Shown: in pieces, positions 48,901 through 60,900 of the stretch
How the letters are laid out: the number at the start of each line of letters is the position of its first letter
Numbering within the stretch: position 1 is the first letter of the stretch
Source of the DNA: Aspidapion aeneum
Taxonomy: Eukaryota; Arthropoda; Insecta; Coleoptera; Brentidae
Direction: 5' to 3'
Length of the DNA: 64,000 nucleotides
Assembly (NCBI GenBank): GCA_963576565.1
Contig: OY755039.1
Coordinates: forward strand, 22,461,102-22,525,101
The notes under the pieces: model-generated
Databases searched by the model: none
Told to the model about the DNA's origin: nothing
Seen by the model: the letters and a program-made list of their open reading frames with translations, nothing else
Made by a program: the position numbers and the translations under genes

Positions 48901-51900
48901 ACCCTTTGCCGTCGACTGTCACTCTGTAGGCCAAATCGCGACTCGTCCGAAAAAAGAACGTTGCGCCATTGAGGCAAAAGCCAATTTCTGTGCTCCTGAG
49001 CCCATTGACGACGGGCAGCTCTATGATGAGGTGAGAGTTTTGGCACTCTCAAAGGTCTTCTTGACCTTCAATTTGAAGAATGTAATCTTCTTCTTAGGGT
49101 GCCTGTCGAAACAACTCTCTGGTACGTGCGCAAAAAATAACTTCGGAGGGCTGTTGACGTTATTGTTCGGTTTCTCCGTGTAAAATTAACCATATAATGA
49201 TCTTGCCTCTCTGATGTTACTCTGGGTCTTCCACTAACTGGTCTTCGCGCAACGCTCCCAGTTTCCAGAAAAAGAAGGACAATGCGTTTCACTGAAGACC
49301 GTGGGAGTTTCAAACGACGCGCAATAAGATGGTTTGATAAACCCTCCTGATGTAAAGCTGGCATTTTTCTCGAAATTTAACTGACCTTATTAAGAATAAT
49401 CTGCATAGTTCCCAAATAAGGCAGTTTTTTTCTCCGATAATGTTTTTATATTGGCGATAAGATATCAAGGAATTTATCAACAAAAAAATTGCCAGCGTAC
49501 CTGAAACAATTTACAGGATGATCAGGGGGCTAAGACTTTTGACGATGTGTGTATATATCTAACCGAAAAAAACCAAAATCAATTAAAACATTTTTTATCA
49601 AAACTTAAAACTCCTCTTGAATAATAGAGGAACAAGACGGATCTTTTGTTTTTTACCAACATTTTGGTAACGTTGAAAGGAGTGCTGGTTTAGGTTCGAT
49701 AAAATCGGCGGAGCGTGCTGTTATTACATATGTTCACAAACCGGAAATGCCTAGTAATATTTTTAAATCTCTTAAAAAAGCCAGAACTTAAGTTAAAGAT
49801 AGATGTTTTGACGTTTACAGTTCGCGGGCAACCTAAAAACACGGTATCTGAATTGGTTATGGAGTTATAATCATTAGCTCTTTGCCAATATCAAAACTGA
49901 GACGGAAATGATTGAGCTACAGGTTCATTCAGAGACGAGTCAAGAATAAGATATCATCCAGAAATTTAGATGATTATAATAGACTGAAATAATTATGGGC
50001 TAGCGATTTTCCAGATTGTTTTGGAACTAACTAAAAGGTACCGTAATGGGTATTAATCGCTCTGAAAACGAGTGGCGGCTGCTACAGGGAGGGCAGTGCA
50101 GTGCCCTCCCAAAACTAGACAACAGTATTTTTAATTGATTTATTTAAAAAAAAGTTAAATCTTCCCTTACCACATGACTGTCTAATTCTTTTTATTATCT
50201 GGGGTTAACAACAAGCGATTAATTGGGTGAACTTTTTCAGCATAAATAATTACAAGCCGGCAGCGCCGCGCGTGGAAAGGTTTCAATTTCACCCGTTTTT
50301 TAGTGATGTATGGGTGGCTGTTCTCGCGCGGGGGCGGGAGGAATGTTTGTTTTAGTTGACGTCGGCCATATTCATCGTTCCAAAACGTTCGTGGCCCTTT
50401 CTACGTGTTGCCGGTTCTATCATTAGTGAAGACGTATGAGTTTGTTTTGATTTGGGGTATGTCAGTAGTAAAAAGCCTTGCCGGTCGCGTTTCATTGTTT
50501 GTATTTGTTATCGTTTGTGAAAATTTGGAAATGGAAATAAATACCGTCGATTACATAATTAATCGTGTAAATTTAAATACGTTGACATATAAACTTCGAT
50601 TACAAATAAAATCTGTAGAGCCACCTAGACCTAGAAAAAAACTAATAAAAAATTTAATAAAAAATTATACGACGCTGAAAACTGGTTGTGCGGTTGTGAA
50701 AAAAGAAATGCTTTTTTTGCTTTATTTGTCTTGTTATGAACAATCCACGAAGTGATCCTGCGTGGGTGGCAAAGAGAATGTGTGATATTAAGCACTTTAG
50801 TGAAAAGTTAAAAAGACACAAAGTAAGTGGTATTCATTTAAATAATCACATAAAATTTTCTATGCTAGGCAAGACTGATATTAGGTGCCAATTGAATAGT
50901 GCCTATAGGCAAAACATTACCGAACATATTGAAAATGTGACAAAAATTAGACTTATACTTAAGACTGTTTAAAATTCCATGGGATATTTTTGACGTTGCT
51001 TTACGGGGCCATAGAAAAGAAAGGGGAATGGATTTTATCTATAAACAAATAAACTAAAAACTACACCAAGTAGCTGCTTGTTTGGAAAATACTAAAAAAA
51101 AATTGTTTCGGTAAGATTTTTATCTAATCTCCCCCCCCCCCCCCAATTTATAACGTCGCCAGCCGCCACTGCTGAAAACTCACCCAAATATACCCACAAC
51201 AAAAAATCAGTGCTGTTTAAATCTGACTCTGATCGGTGATAAGCCCTCAAGCAGAAGCTGCGCTACCCTGTATATACATATTCCCGTTTACATACCGTTC
51301 ATATTGTGACAAACTGTTTACACACCAAGGGAATAGGTGCACGTCGCGGTCAGCTCAATCAACAGATTTGAATTCAATTAGGAACTTTTTGAGAACATTT
51401 ATGCCCGAAATGAAATTAACAATGTAGTTTTTTTCTATAAACAATGGATGCAAAGTATATCTTTGGTGGTAGTTAATTACCTTTTTTGAATTTATCTTTT
51501 GCCTTTTTTTTTGTTTAAAATAAAATAGATAATAATTCTTTTTGCAGTGTCAGATATCTAATACTGTATATAAAATTATATTTTGGCGTCCTTTTAAAAT
51601 ACTCTGCCAATATATGGGCCCCTAAGCTCACACTAGGTACTAAAGTTATAGTGTACGTGTGAGTTAATATAACTAAAAACTGAAATATATTTTATTCAAC
51701 TCCACACTAAATTACCTTTTGTTTGATACCACACAAGCCATGTTTTGACTTAAACTCAAATTTTTGAAATCCACCCCCACCCTTAAAAAAACAAAAACTA
51801 AAATGTATTTTGTTAAACTCCGGACTCAATTACCTTTCGTTTGATATCACACACGCCATATTTTCACTTAAACTCTAATTTTTGAAATATACCCCCACCC

Positions 51901-54900
51901 TTTTTTAAAAATAAATTAAAATGTATTTTGTTTAACTCTAGACTCAATTACCTTTTGTTTGATATCACACACGCTATATTTTCACATAAACTCTAATTTT
52001 TGAAATCTATCCCCACCCTTTTATTTGGTTTGTGTTCGGTGGATTTTGTTCATTTTTAAATGGGACCATCTCGACCCAAAACCCAGCCTAGGTACCCAAT
52101 TTCATTGAAACCGGCCAAGCGGTTTTTGAGTTATGCGCGTTGGTCGTTACAGACAGACAGACAGACAGACGGCGCAACAAAAAAGTTTCAAAATCATCTG
52201 AAACGCAAAGATATATAAAAATTTTTGAAATCGGAGCAACTTTTTTTTTCTCGAAAAAATTAGGATCACCATAGCTCACACTACTATAGTATAGTATGTG
52301 TGTGAGCTAAAATATATCTAGACATTTGCGATGAGTGTTACTCAATTGTCAAAGATTAGCTTGGAACTTTGCCCAGGCCATTTTCTGAGATACTTAAGGC
52401 GTTTTGGATCTGTAAATGCATCAGCAGCTGCCGAACCAGTGTCTTTAACTTAAATCTTTAAAGTCAAGCAAACTGATGTTTGTCAAAAATTGTTTGGGTC
52501 AAGGAAGAGTGGCAAACAACAACAAAACATTTTAGCATAACCCTCAAACTTTCCAAAAAAGATGTCAAAAATTATTATTTAATTTAAATGGTGTTTTGGA
52601 ATGCAGTCACATTTTTGAAAGAATAAAGTTAGCTTTTTTGATAAACAGTTTATTAAAAAACCAAACGGTAATTTTATGTTTACAGGTTTTAATAATAAGT
52701 GTTTGCTTTACAAAAATTAGGAAGTACTTACTCAAATTGGGCATCATCAAATTCTGGAAAAAGCTGGGCGATTTCGATCTGCTATCGGGCGATTCCTGGC
52801 CTGTAAATGGCCCGTTAGAGTCTGTCGATGTGAAAGGTTCCAGTTGCGGCATTTCTTGTTCTATTTGTTTGGGGCTCATGGGCATTTCTCCTTCCATGTC
52901 CATAATCCTAACCTGTCCAGGCCGAATGCCCTTCGGCAATACTGAGAACCTAATAAAATGTTTTCTGCCATGGATAAAGAAAGGTTTAGGAAGACCACCA
53001 AATTCTACTTTAAAAGGAACATCATTTATTAAACATGTTTTAAGAGCATCTACAAACTTTAAAGATACTGATTCCCCATCGATTACAATCCTTTGTATTT
53101 TAGCATCAAGAAACACAGGGACTACTGACTTAGCATTAAGAATTAAATTTACTTTTCCCACAACTAAATCAGTTCTTTTTTCGTCGCTTATTTTAACATG
53201 CGGATTAGGTCCGTCCATCTGTACAGTTAAGGTCATATTATTCTCTGTGGTCACAGTTAGAGGTGCGCCGCCAAAGAAACACTCATAGCCAACTTCGTTA
53301 ATGAAAATTTCGCGAGTTGGCACACCCAACTTTACTAAGAACGGGAAGTTATTAACTAGACACTCTTTGTAAACGTCACCGAAATTTAGAATATACCCCT
53401 CCCTGTTGTTAAATACTACACGTCGCGAACCACTTTGGAAAGAAATCTCTCTTGGGTCGTCCCAGTTCATGAAGATTATCGCGATATCACCATATGTTCT
53501 AATCTCTCTTGGAATATTATCTATATTAATAGTCTTTATATCTTCCAGAATTGACACAACCATTTCTTCCTCTTTCTGGAATTCTTCCTCAAACGGAGGC
53601 ATTGGTTGAGAATGAGGGTGAGGTGGGAACTCCCTTCTCGGACCCTGCGGACGCCAATGTGGTCCAGGTTGTGGTTGATTTTGCATCCAAGGTCTCGATG
53701 GTCTTTGAGGAGGTATCGGCGGCATACCTCGTCCTCTGCCTCGCCACTGATTGGGTGGCATCCCTGAAAACGACGAAAACAAATTGGAGGATAAGGAGAT
53801 ACTACAATGAACACAAAATTCCTCTGAGACACATTGTGTCCTTTTTATCAAATTTTTTTATTTAATTAAAACAATGACACAAATATTTTTTTATTTGATT
53901 TATAAGTTACAAACAGCTTTATTCTTTTATATTAGGTAATTTTAAGAAATATAGCAATCTTTATATATAGGGTGTTTCATTTAGTCTGCACCATGGCTAA
54001 CTTAATATTTAAGTGAAAGAAACATATTGGTTATTCTTAAAAAATAAACTTTGTTTCTATTATGTTTCATTATTAGATAAAATAAAAATTAATTCTTTAT
54101 ACAGGGTGTTTCTTCAAGTTTGCACCTTGCTAACTTGATTTTAATAATTTTAATAAAGGAAACATATTATTTAAAAAAAAGAAACTTTGTTACCTAAACC
54201 CGTTTTTTTTGTTATTAAGTAAAAATAGTTATTATTTCTTTATACAGGGTGTTTCATTAAATCTGCACCGTTGCTTACTTATGATTTAGCCCAAGTAACA
54301 TTTCTTTATTTATAGCAGAAGCTAAAAGGTTGCCAGCGCCTTTCCTTAAAACCATTAGTTTCAATGTTTGGTCGCTAGCACGTTCCCATTACGCTTATAT
54401 ACCCCTTAGACCTCCTAAATGGGACTCCTCAATTGGTGGTGGCAACCTATGTATTAAACTCATTATAAAACCATAAGAAATAAACGCTAGCTTCGCCCTC
54501 TAGCGGTTCCACCAGTATAGAACCTTTTAGAGCCTAAAGCTATTATGCCAGGTTCTAAAAGCAACTCAGAAACGTCCTCTATCCTGATATAAAACTAGAT
54601 TTGGTAATTTGGTATTCTGGCAATTCTGTTGAATACCATAATACCTTTAGAGTAAATAATTTATTTTAGATTCACAATGGCGATATTTTAGATTCACAAT
54701 GGCTATATAAAATAATTTAGGTAATAAAATTGCCAAAAATGTCAGAGTCCCAAAATTATTGTATCACATAAAAATATACCTATATATGAGGAGTTTGTCG
54801 TTTTGTGGATCATCAAATTGCCTGCCAGACTTATTTTTCTGATAAAATCGTATCTGAAAAGCCCTCAAAACAAGCGCGCCAGCTCACAAATGCTTTTTAA

Positions 54901-57900
54901 TAGTTTTCTGATAACTAAATAACAAATATTTAAAATAAATAAAAAATAATTTACACTATTCACCATTAAAAAAGTCCGTTTGGTTTACATAAATCAAAAT
55001 TAAAGTAAAATTATTGTTAAAAAACACTGCTAAAACGACTAGATAAATATTTTCTGTTTACAATATTTTTAAAATAATTCTATATACGCCATTATCGTTT
55101 TATAGTGGTCACTTGGTTTTATTTGTTACTCTATCGCAACAAGGATTTTTGAGTGCGCTTATGAAACCAATAAAAAAGAGAAGGTAAACATAGTGAACAT
55201 AACCTCACTTAAATTTTTTATATTTGTTTTTTAAAGTGTTGTGTTAAATTTAAATGTTTTTTTATCGTGCAATTTGCACACAATCAGGAGGGCCAATGCA
55301 ATGATATCCGTTGTGCCTGCAGGTTGGAGGAAAACCTCTTATATTGGCCGTTTAAACAGACCTTATCTAGGCTTGGGTGCCATACCCAGGAGGATAATAA
55401 TCAATCTTGCAATAGGTAGGTACCAATCTGTACTAGTACTAGTAAAAACTAAAATACGAAAGTATTTATTTACTTCTGTTAGAACCCTTAAGGAAACAAA
55501 GTTTTATATGACCTCCTATTTAAATAATATTTAATATGCAGCTATGGGTAACCATAAATACAAAAGAATTAAGTTTACCTTTAAGCCTTCCAATAAAACC
55601 GGTTTAAAATGCCTAAAAGTAATGGCAAAAACCAAAAGTCTAAAGTTTATATTTACCACTCTTAAAAACCTTAAGGAAACTAGGTTCTATATGGCCGCCT
55701 ATATAATCATATTTACTATTAAACTACTGGTAACTACAGAAGCAAAAGGATATAAAGTAACCTTTTAGCTCTATTATAAAACACTTTTGTTATGACTTAA
55801 AGTAACGAAAAAAACTAAAAGACCAAAGTTTATATTTATTTATTTTTAAAAACTTTAGGTAAAAGGGTTTTATAAGACCATCTTTATAAATCAGAAATCA
55901 ATAAAACCAAAAGTATCTAAAAGGAACAGAAGAACACTTTTTGGTTGTATAACACCTCTTTAGGTAATTGGCAATATAAATTACCTTTTTGTAGCCAAAT
56001 TGATCCTAAAAGCCATAACAGCACCCTCTAAATAACCTTGGAACCAAATTAATAAAACCTTGAGTGGTAATAATGTTATTTGGGAGGTTAAGAAAACATT
56101 ATTATTAATAAAATTAAGTTTGTAACCTAAACCTATTGCTTTTTTTTAATAAGTCAAAATAAATATTAATCCTTTATACAGGGTGTTTCATTAAGTCTGC
56201 ACCATTGCTAACTTTTTTGGTGTTGGATTTACTATATTGGTTAAATCAGAAACAGAAGTATTCTTCTGCCTGATTAAGACGATTAAAATAGAGAAACAAA
56301 CAAAAACCTGGTATTTATTTATTTCTTAACGTAAAGTAACGATTTCGTTATAAAGTTTGTTTTTGTACTTGTTTGTCTGCTTCTGTAATGAAATTAGGGT
56401 GAGGGGAGAAGTAACTCTGATCGAGTGTCTCCCAACGTATTTTTATGGACAAGTAACAATTATTTGACAACCATATACAACCATATAAGAAAGATATCTC
56501 AACTTGAATTTTTTTTATTTTGATTTTTTGAACTATCTTTTTAAATTGCGCGATATAGAACACAAAGACGTACTATATAAAATATTTACTATACATACGT
56601 TACCTTAGTTATTAGCCTTGAGCCCTGCACCACAAACTGTTTAAAAATATTTATTAAGGTGAAATGACAAAACAATAAAAGTACGTCTATTCAAAAACAA
56701 AAAAGGCTATAAATTTTATCGGACCTATCTTTTTCTTGGATTCAAATTTGTTTGTTTTCTAAAGATTTTTATGACAAATTCGTATTTTTCAGGTATTCGA
56801 CCATTAAGGTGCAGTATTATATATTTTTTATTTCTAAAAAAAAAAAATTATTAAATCCCCCTAAATTAACACATGTGCGAGGTCTGCATTTGTACTGAAT
56901 TCGCGGGCTATTCACACTTTGAAGTGGTACAAAATTTACCATTCAAAATAAACTAACGCATTGGCATTAACGTACATAAACGACTGTTGTCTATTTAAAA
57001 AAAATGGGTAAAATACCTTTAAGTTCTAGAAAAAAATAGTTTTGATGCCGGGCGAAAAGGCGACATATTTAGCATGTCTAATAGTGTATTGCCTAAAGCT
57101 TAATATAGGCCTTAAATTTAGCTAAATATCTGAAAAACTGCACGAGCTATAAACAAAATACTAAAAAAATAGACTTTATTAACACCCTGTATCTCGAAAA
57201 ATAAACGTTTGCGGACCTATGGTTATATGAACTTTGAAACACCTTGTATGTGTCTCACACAAAACATAGACCTGGGCCGAGGGGGATTTCACTGGCCGCA
57301 ATATATGTACAAATTTTGATGAAATAATGCGGCATTATTTCGCATTTTTTCGCATTTTTTCACATTTTTTCAAATTTTTTCACATTTTTTCGAATTTTTT
57401 CGCATTTTTTTCCATTTTTTCTGCATTTTTTCACATTTTTCTGCATTGTTTCTTATTTGTTATAATTTTTTTTCTTATAAATCAAAAATCGTATGATTGC
57501 TCTCCCCGAGTTCAAACAAACAAACGGAATTAGTGTTCGGTAAATATTTTAGTAATCACGCATTTTTTTTGCCCATTTAAATGAAAATTAAATTAGCCCT
57601 GATTACTGCTGAGTCTTCAACGAGGTCTTCAAGTTATATTTTTCTAAATGCAAAAAATAAGGACGTGTTATATTCGTTTTTAAAACTGCCATTAATAAAG
57701 GGATTAATAAAGAACGCGATTCTTCCGCGAAATCGCTTGTTAACAGGAGGAATTGTAAACTCTTATGTGCTTACATTAAGGTTGATTTTCGTTTATTTAC
57801 TAAAAATCAGGTATGAAAACTATTTCCATCTTTGTTGCACTTTCGATATGTATATAGCACCTGCTCTGTCTTTTCCTCAAAAATGGGACTCCTGAGCTGA

Positions 57901-60900
57901 CGCGAACTAAAGTCCGCGTCAGCTAAGAAGTGATATTTTTAAGGCAATAGAAAGAGCGTGCGCTGTACGCAAATCCACATTATGCTGGTTTTACTCCAAT
58001 AATGTGGGACGACTCTCGACTGACAGACTTTTAAGATTTCAAGGACCAATGACAGACCAACCTCGAACAAAACAAACAGGACAGGGAAAAACAAAGAACA
58101 GACTGACCAGCCAAATAATAAAATCAAAACAACCTTAAAAAAAAACGCTTACAAAACAAAGACGTACAAAAAAAATGTACCAACAAAGTGAGACTGAACT
58201 AAGCCACGGCTCGGAGCACTTTTTTGAGTTTTTGTAAAAAATTCTTTCTAGGCCACCGATTCGAAATATTTATGTCATGAATATTTCGAATCGGTGTCCT
58301 TAGAAAGAAGTTTTTACTTATTCGGCAAAAAAAACCAAAAAATTGCTCCGAGCCTTGTCTTAGTTTTTACAAAATGTGCCTTCCACTCAAATTTCAGCCA
58401 ATTCTGATGTTTTTTTCACTCAAAAAGGTATGTATATCACGTGAGTCGTTTTGCCGCATTTTGCAACGTCGCTTCTACATTTCGGAGCTAAGGTGACAGA
58501 CTGGAAAAAAAGCATGTCTACTCTTAAAAAGTTTTATAAACATGATTAATAAAATACCTTTTTAAAAATTAACCTACCGAAAAATTACCCTTTTCTTTTT
58601 ACCCTTTTTACAACACTGCCCGAATACAATGAACTCAACAATTCTTAATTTTATTATTTAGCATTTTTCCGCACTATTTCGCATTTTTTCACATTTTTTC
58701 GCATTTTTTCAAATTTTTTCGCATTTTGTCAAACAATGCGAACATATGTACAAAAAAATGGTCAGTGAAATCCCCCTCGACCTGGGCCACGGCTCTCACT
58801 GAAAACTGAGGCTAGCTAAGTTGATAATTACATATTTCAAAATACTCTTTTATTTTCACATTCTGTATGGTTTAAAAGTTGAATTGAAAATGCTTTATTG
58901 AACCAAGAAATATTATAATTTATACAGGTTCATACGTCAAAATCTAACTAAATTTACACTAATTGTTCTTTAAGGTTGAAACTTTTTTGAACATAAATAT
59001 ATTTTGATAAATCTTATTTTAAATTTTAAGAGAAAAAAAAATATAGTAACAAAGTACAGTACTTGACACTAGTATTACAATACAAGGAACATACCACTAA
59101 GTTTACTTATAAGTATATCAGAGTAGGAAGTCTACAAGACTTGAAAAAAATGTTTAGTTTTAGTTTTAAATTGCTTTCCTTTAAAATTTTTTATTTCATT
59201 TGGTAACTTGTTGTATAAATACACCCCAGAGTAAAGTATGGAGTTTTTGCCAAAGTTAGTATAATGCTTGAGTAGCTTGATGTGATTATTATTTCTAGTC
59301 CTGTAATGATGAATTTCATTTCTAGAGATGAAATTTAAGTTGGTTTGTCTAGTTTTTTCAATCGAATTGTGAATGTAGTTGCAAATTTGGTGTTTGTGTT
59401 TACAAAAATCTGTTCTAAACTCAATATATTAAAATGTTTGTATAAATTTCTTGTATTATACCTATAAGAAAGATCATAAATATTTTTTATTGCTTTGTTT
59501 TGCAAACATTTTATTGGCTTTATTAGCTTTTTATGAGTAGCACACCAAATTGCTGTAAGATATTGGAGATGACTGTGAACAAGGCAGAAATAAATTGATC
59601 TAATCAGATGTTTGGGTAGATAATAGCCGAGCCTCCTCAAAACTCCCACCGGTGCAGAAATCTTATACCTTATTTTATTTATGTGGTAGTCCCAACTAAG
59701 TTTCTCATCAAGATACAGACCTAGATATTTTGTGACAGGACTATAGCATAGCTTTTCATTGTTAATAGCTAATGCAGTTTTATTGCTAATTTCCTTTCGA
59801 GATATGAACATGTATGATGACTTTTTAATATTAAGGGATAATTTGTGACTTGTTAACCAAGAGGAGATAAGTTTAAGGTCACACAAAATACTATTTTTTA
59901 TATCCACCTCCGATCTTCCAAAATAAATCAACACTGTGTCATCAGCATAAAGTTTAAGTGAACCCTTTAGACGCAGATTGGAAATGGAATTTAAATAAAT
60001 TAAGAAAAGTGTGGGGCCCAAGATTGAGCCTTGGGGTACCCCACAACTTATTTCTCTTTCAGAACTTAGTTTTGTACCCAAGCTAACCTGTTGCTTTCGT
60101 TGAGATAAGTAATTTTTAAACCAAGTATAATGATTATTCTTAAAACCAATTTTATCAATCTTCTTAAGCAAAATCTCATGATTCACAGTATCAAAGGCCT
60201 TCCGTAAGTCAAGCGATACCACTGCAGCTAGTTCCCTTTTATCTAATTTAATCTGAATTTCAGTAACTAAATCCATAGTTGCAGAAGCTGTGTCACTCGA
60301 CTCCCGGAAGCCATATTGACCTGTATAGAAAAAGTTTTGTTTGTTAAGAAAACTCTTCAATCTGTTGTAATTACCTCTAATGAAGGGAGGTCGCTGTCTG
60401 ATATCTACGCCTCTTGGGTAGAACTGTGGAGGCACGTTTTGATCCATATGTTGTTGAGGAGGCATATTTCTTGGGACAAAATTGTTTGGAGGCAGGTGCT
60501 CAGGTAGTGGAGGGCGTAGAGGGGGCAGTGGTGGAGGTGGTATATTGATTCTTTCATCCTTATCCTAATAGAACAAAATAATCTATTAGCGAGGGGTCAA
60601 TTTACAACTTTGGAAAAGTTACTTTGGTATTTGAGGTTGTATTTGATGTATTCAATCTCATCAAATTGGCTTTCGAGACAAGCATTCCAGGATAGACCAA
60701 ATAAACAGAATTACTAATATAATAGAAAAAGCACTAGTAGAGGGAAAGGTTTCTTCTGCCTTCTTTCTACATGTAGCACACGCATTTGAAAAAGTGTTGC
60801 TTAATTTTAAACTAAAATGTTTTCTGCCAAAACAATATTATGATATTTTGGAATCATACATATTTGATAGACATTTGAGAGTAAAACAAGAAGATTCATA

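Larger units (their letters stand above)
57278..58779. mobile_element. 8-bp-TSD element with phased T-tract ends
   Basis: ACCTGGGC on both sides (57270-57277 and 58780-58787) and inverted termini CGAGGGGGATTTCACTG (17 bp) mark a 1502-bp element; the 8-bp duplication fits hAT-like elements. Near each end is an array of ~11-bp units GCATTTTTTC (57328-57445 and 58660-58732), in the same orientation at both ends. No transposase is recognised; the 104-codon frame at 57581-57895 has no known relatives. A second, smaller fold-back is nested at 58199-58363. Confidence 0.8.

Noticed and set aside
48486..49183. Plus-strand frames of 131 and 147 codons
   Set aside because: Antisense shadows of the Tc1-like transposase.
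52596..53288. A 230-codon plus-strand open frame
   Set aside because: Exactly antisense to Pcf11 exon C, whose protein is clearly conserved; a shadow frame.
57581..57895. 104-codon frame as the transposase of the 57278-58779 element
   Set aside because: Too short and without any DDE or zinc-finger motif; the element is more simply non-autonomous.
59335..60465. A 376-codon minus-strand open frame joining Pcf11 residues to a reverse transcriptase
   Set aside because: A consensus donor (AGAG|GTAATT) lies at the join and the next exon's acceptor has the matching phase, so the normal mRNA splices the RT out. Kept only as a finding about the insertion site.
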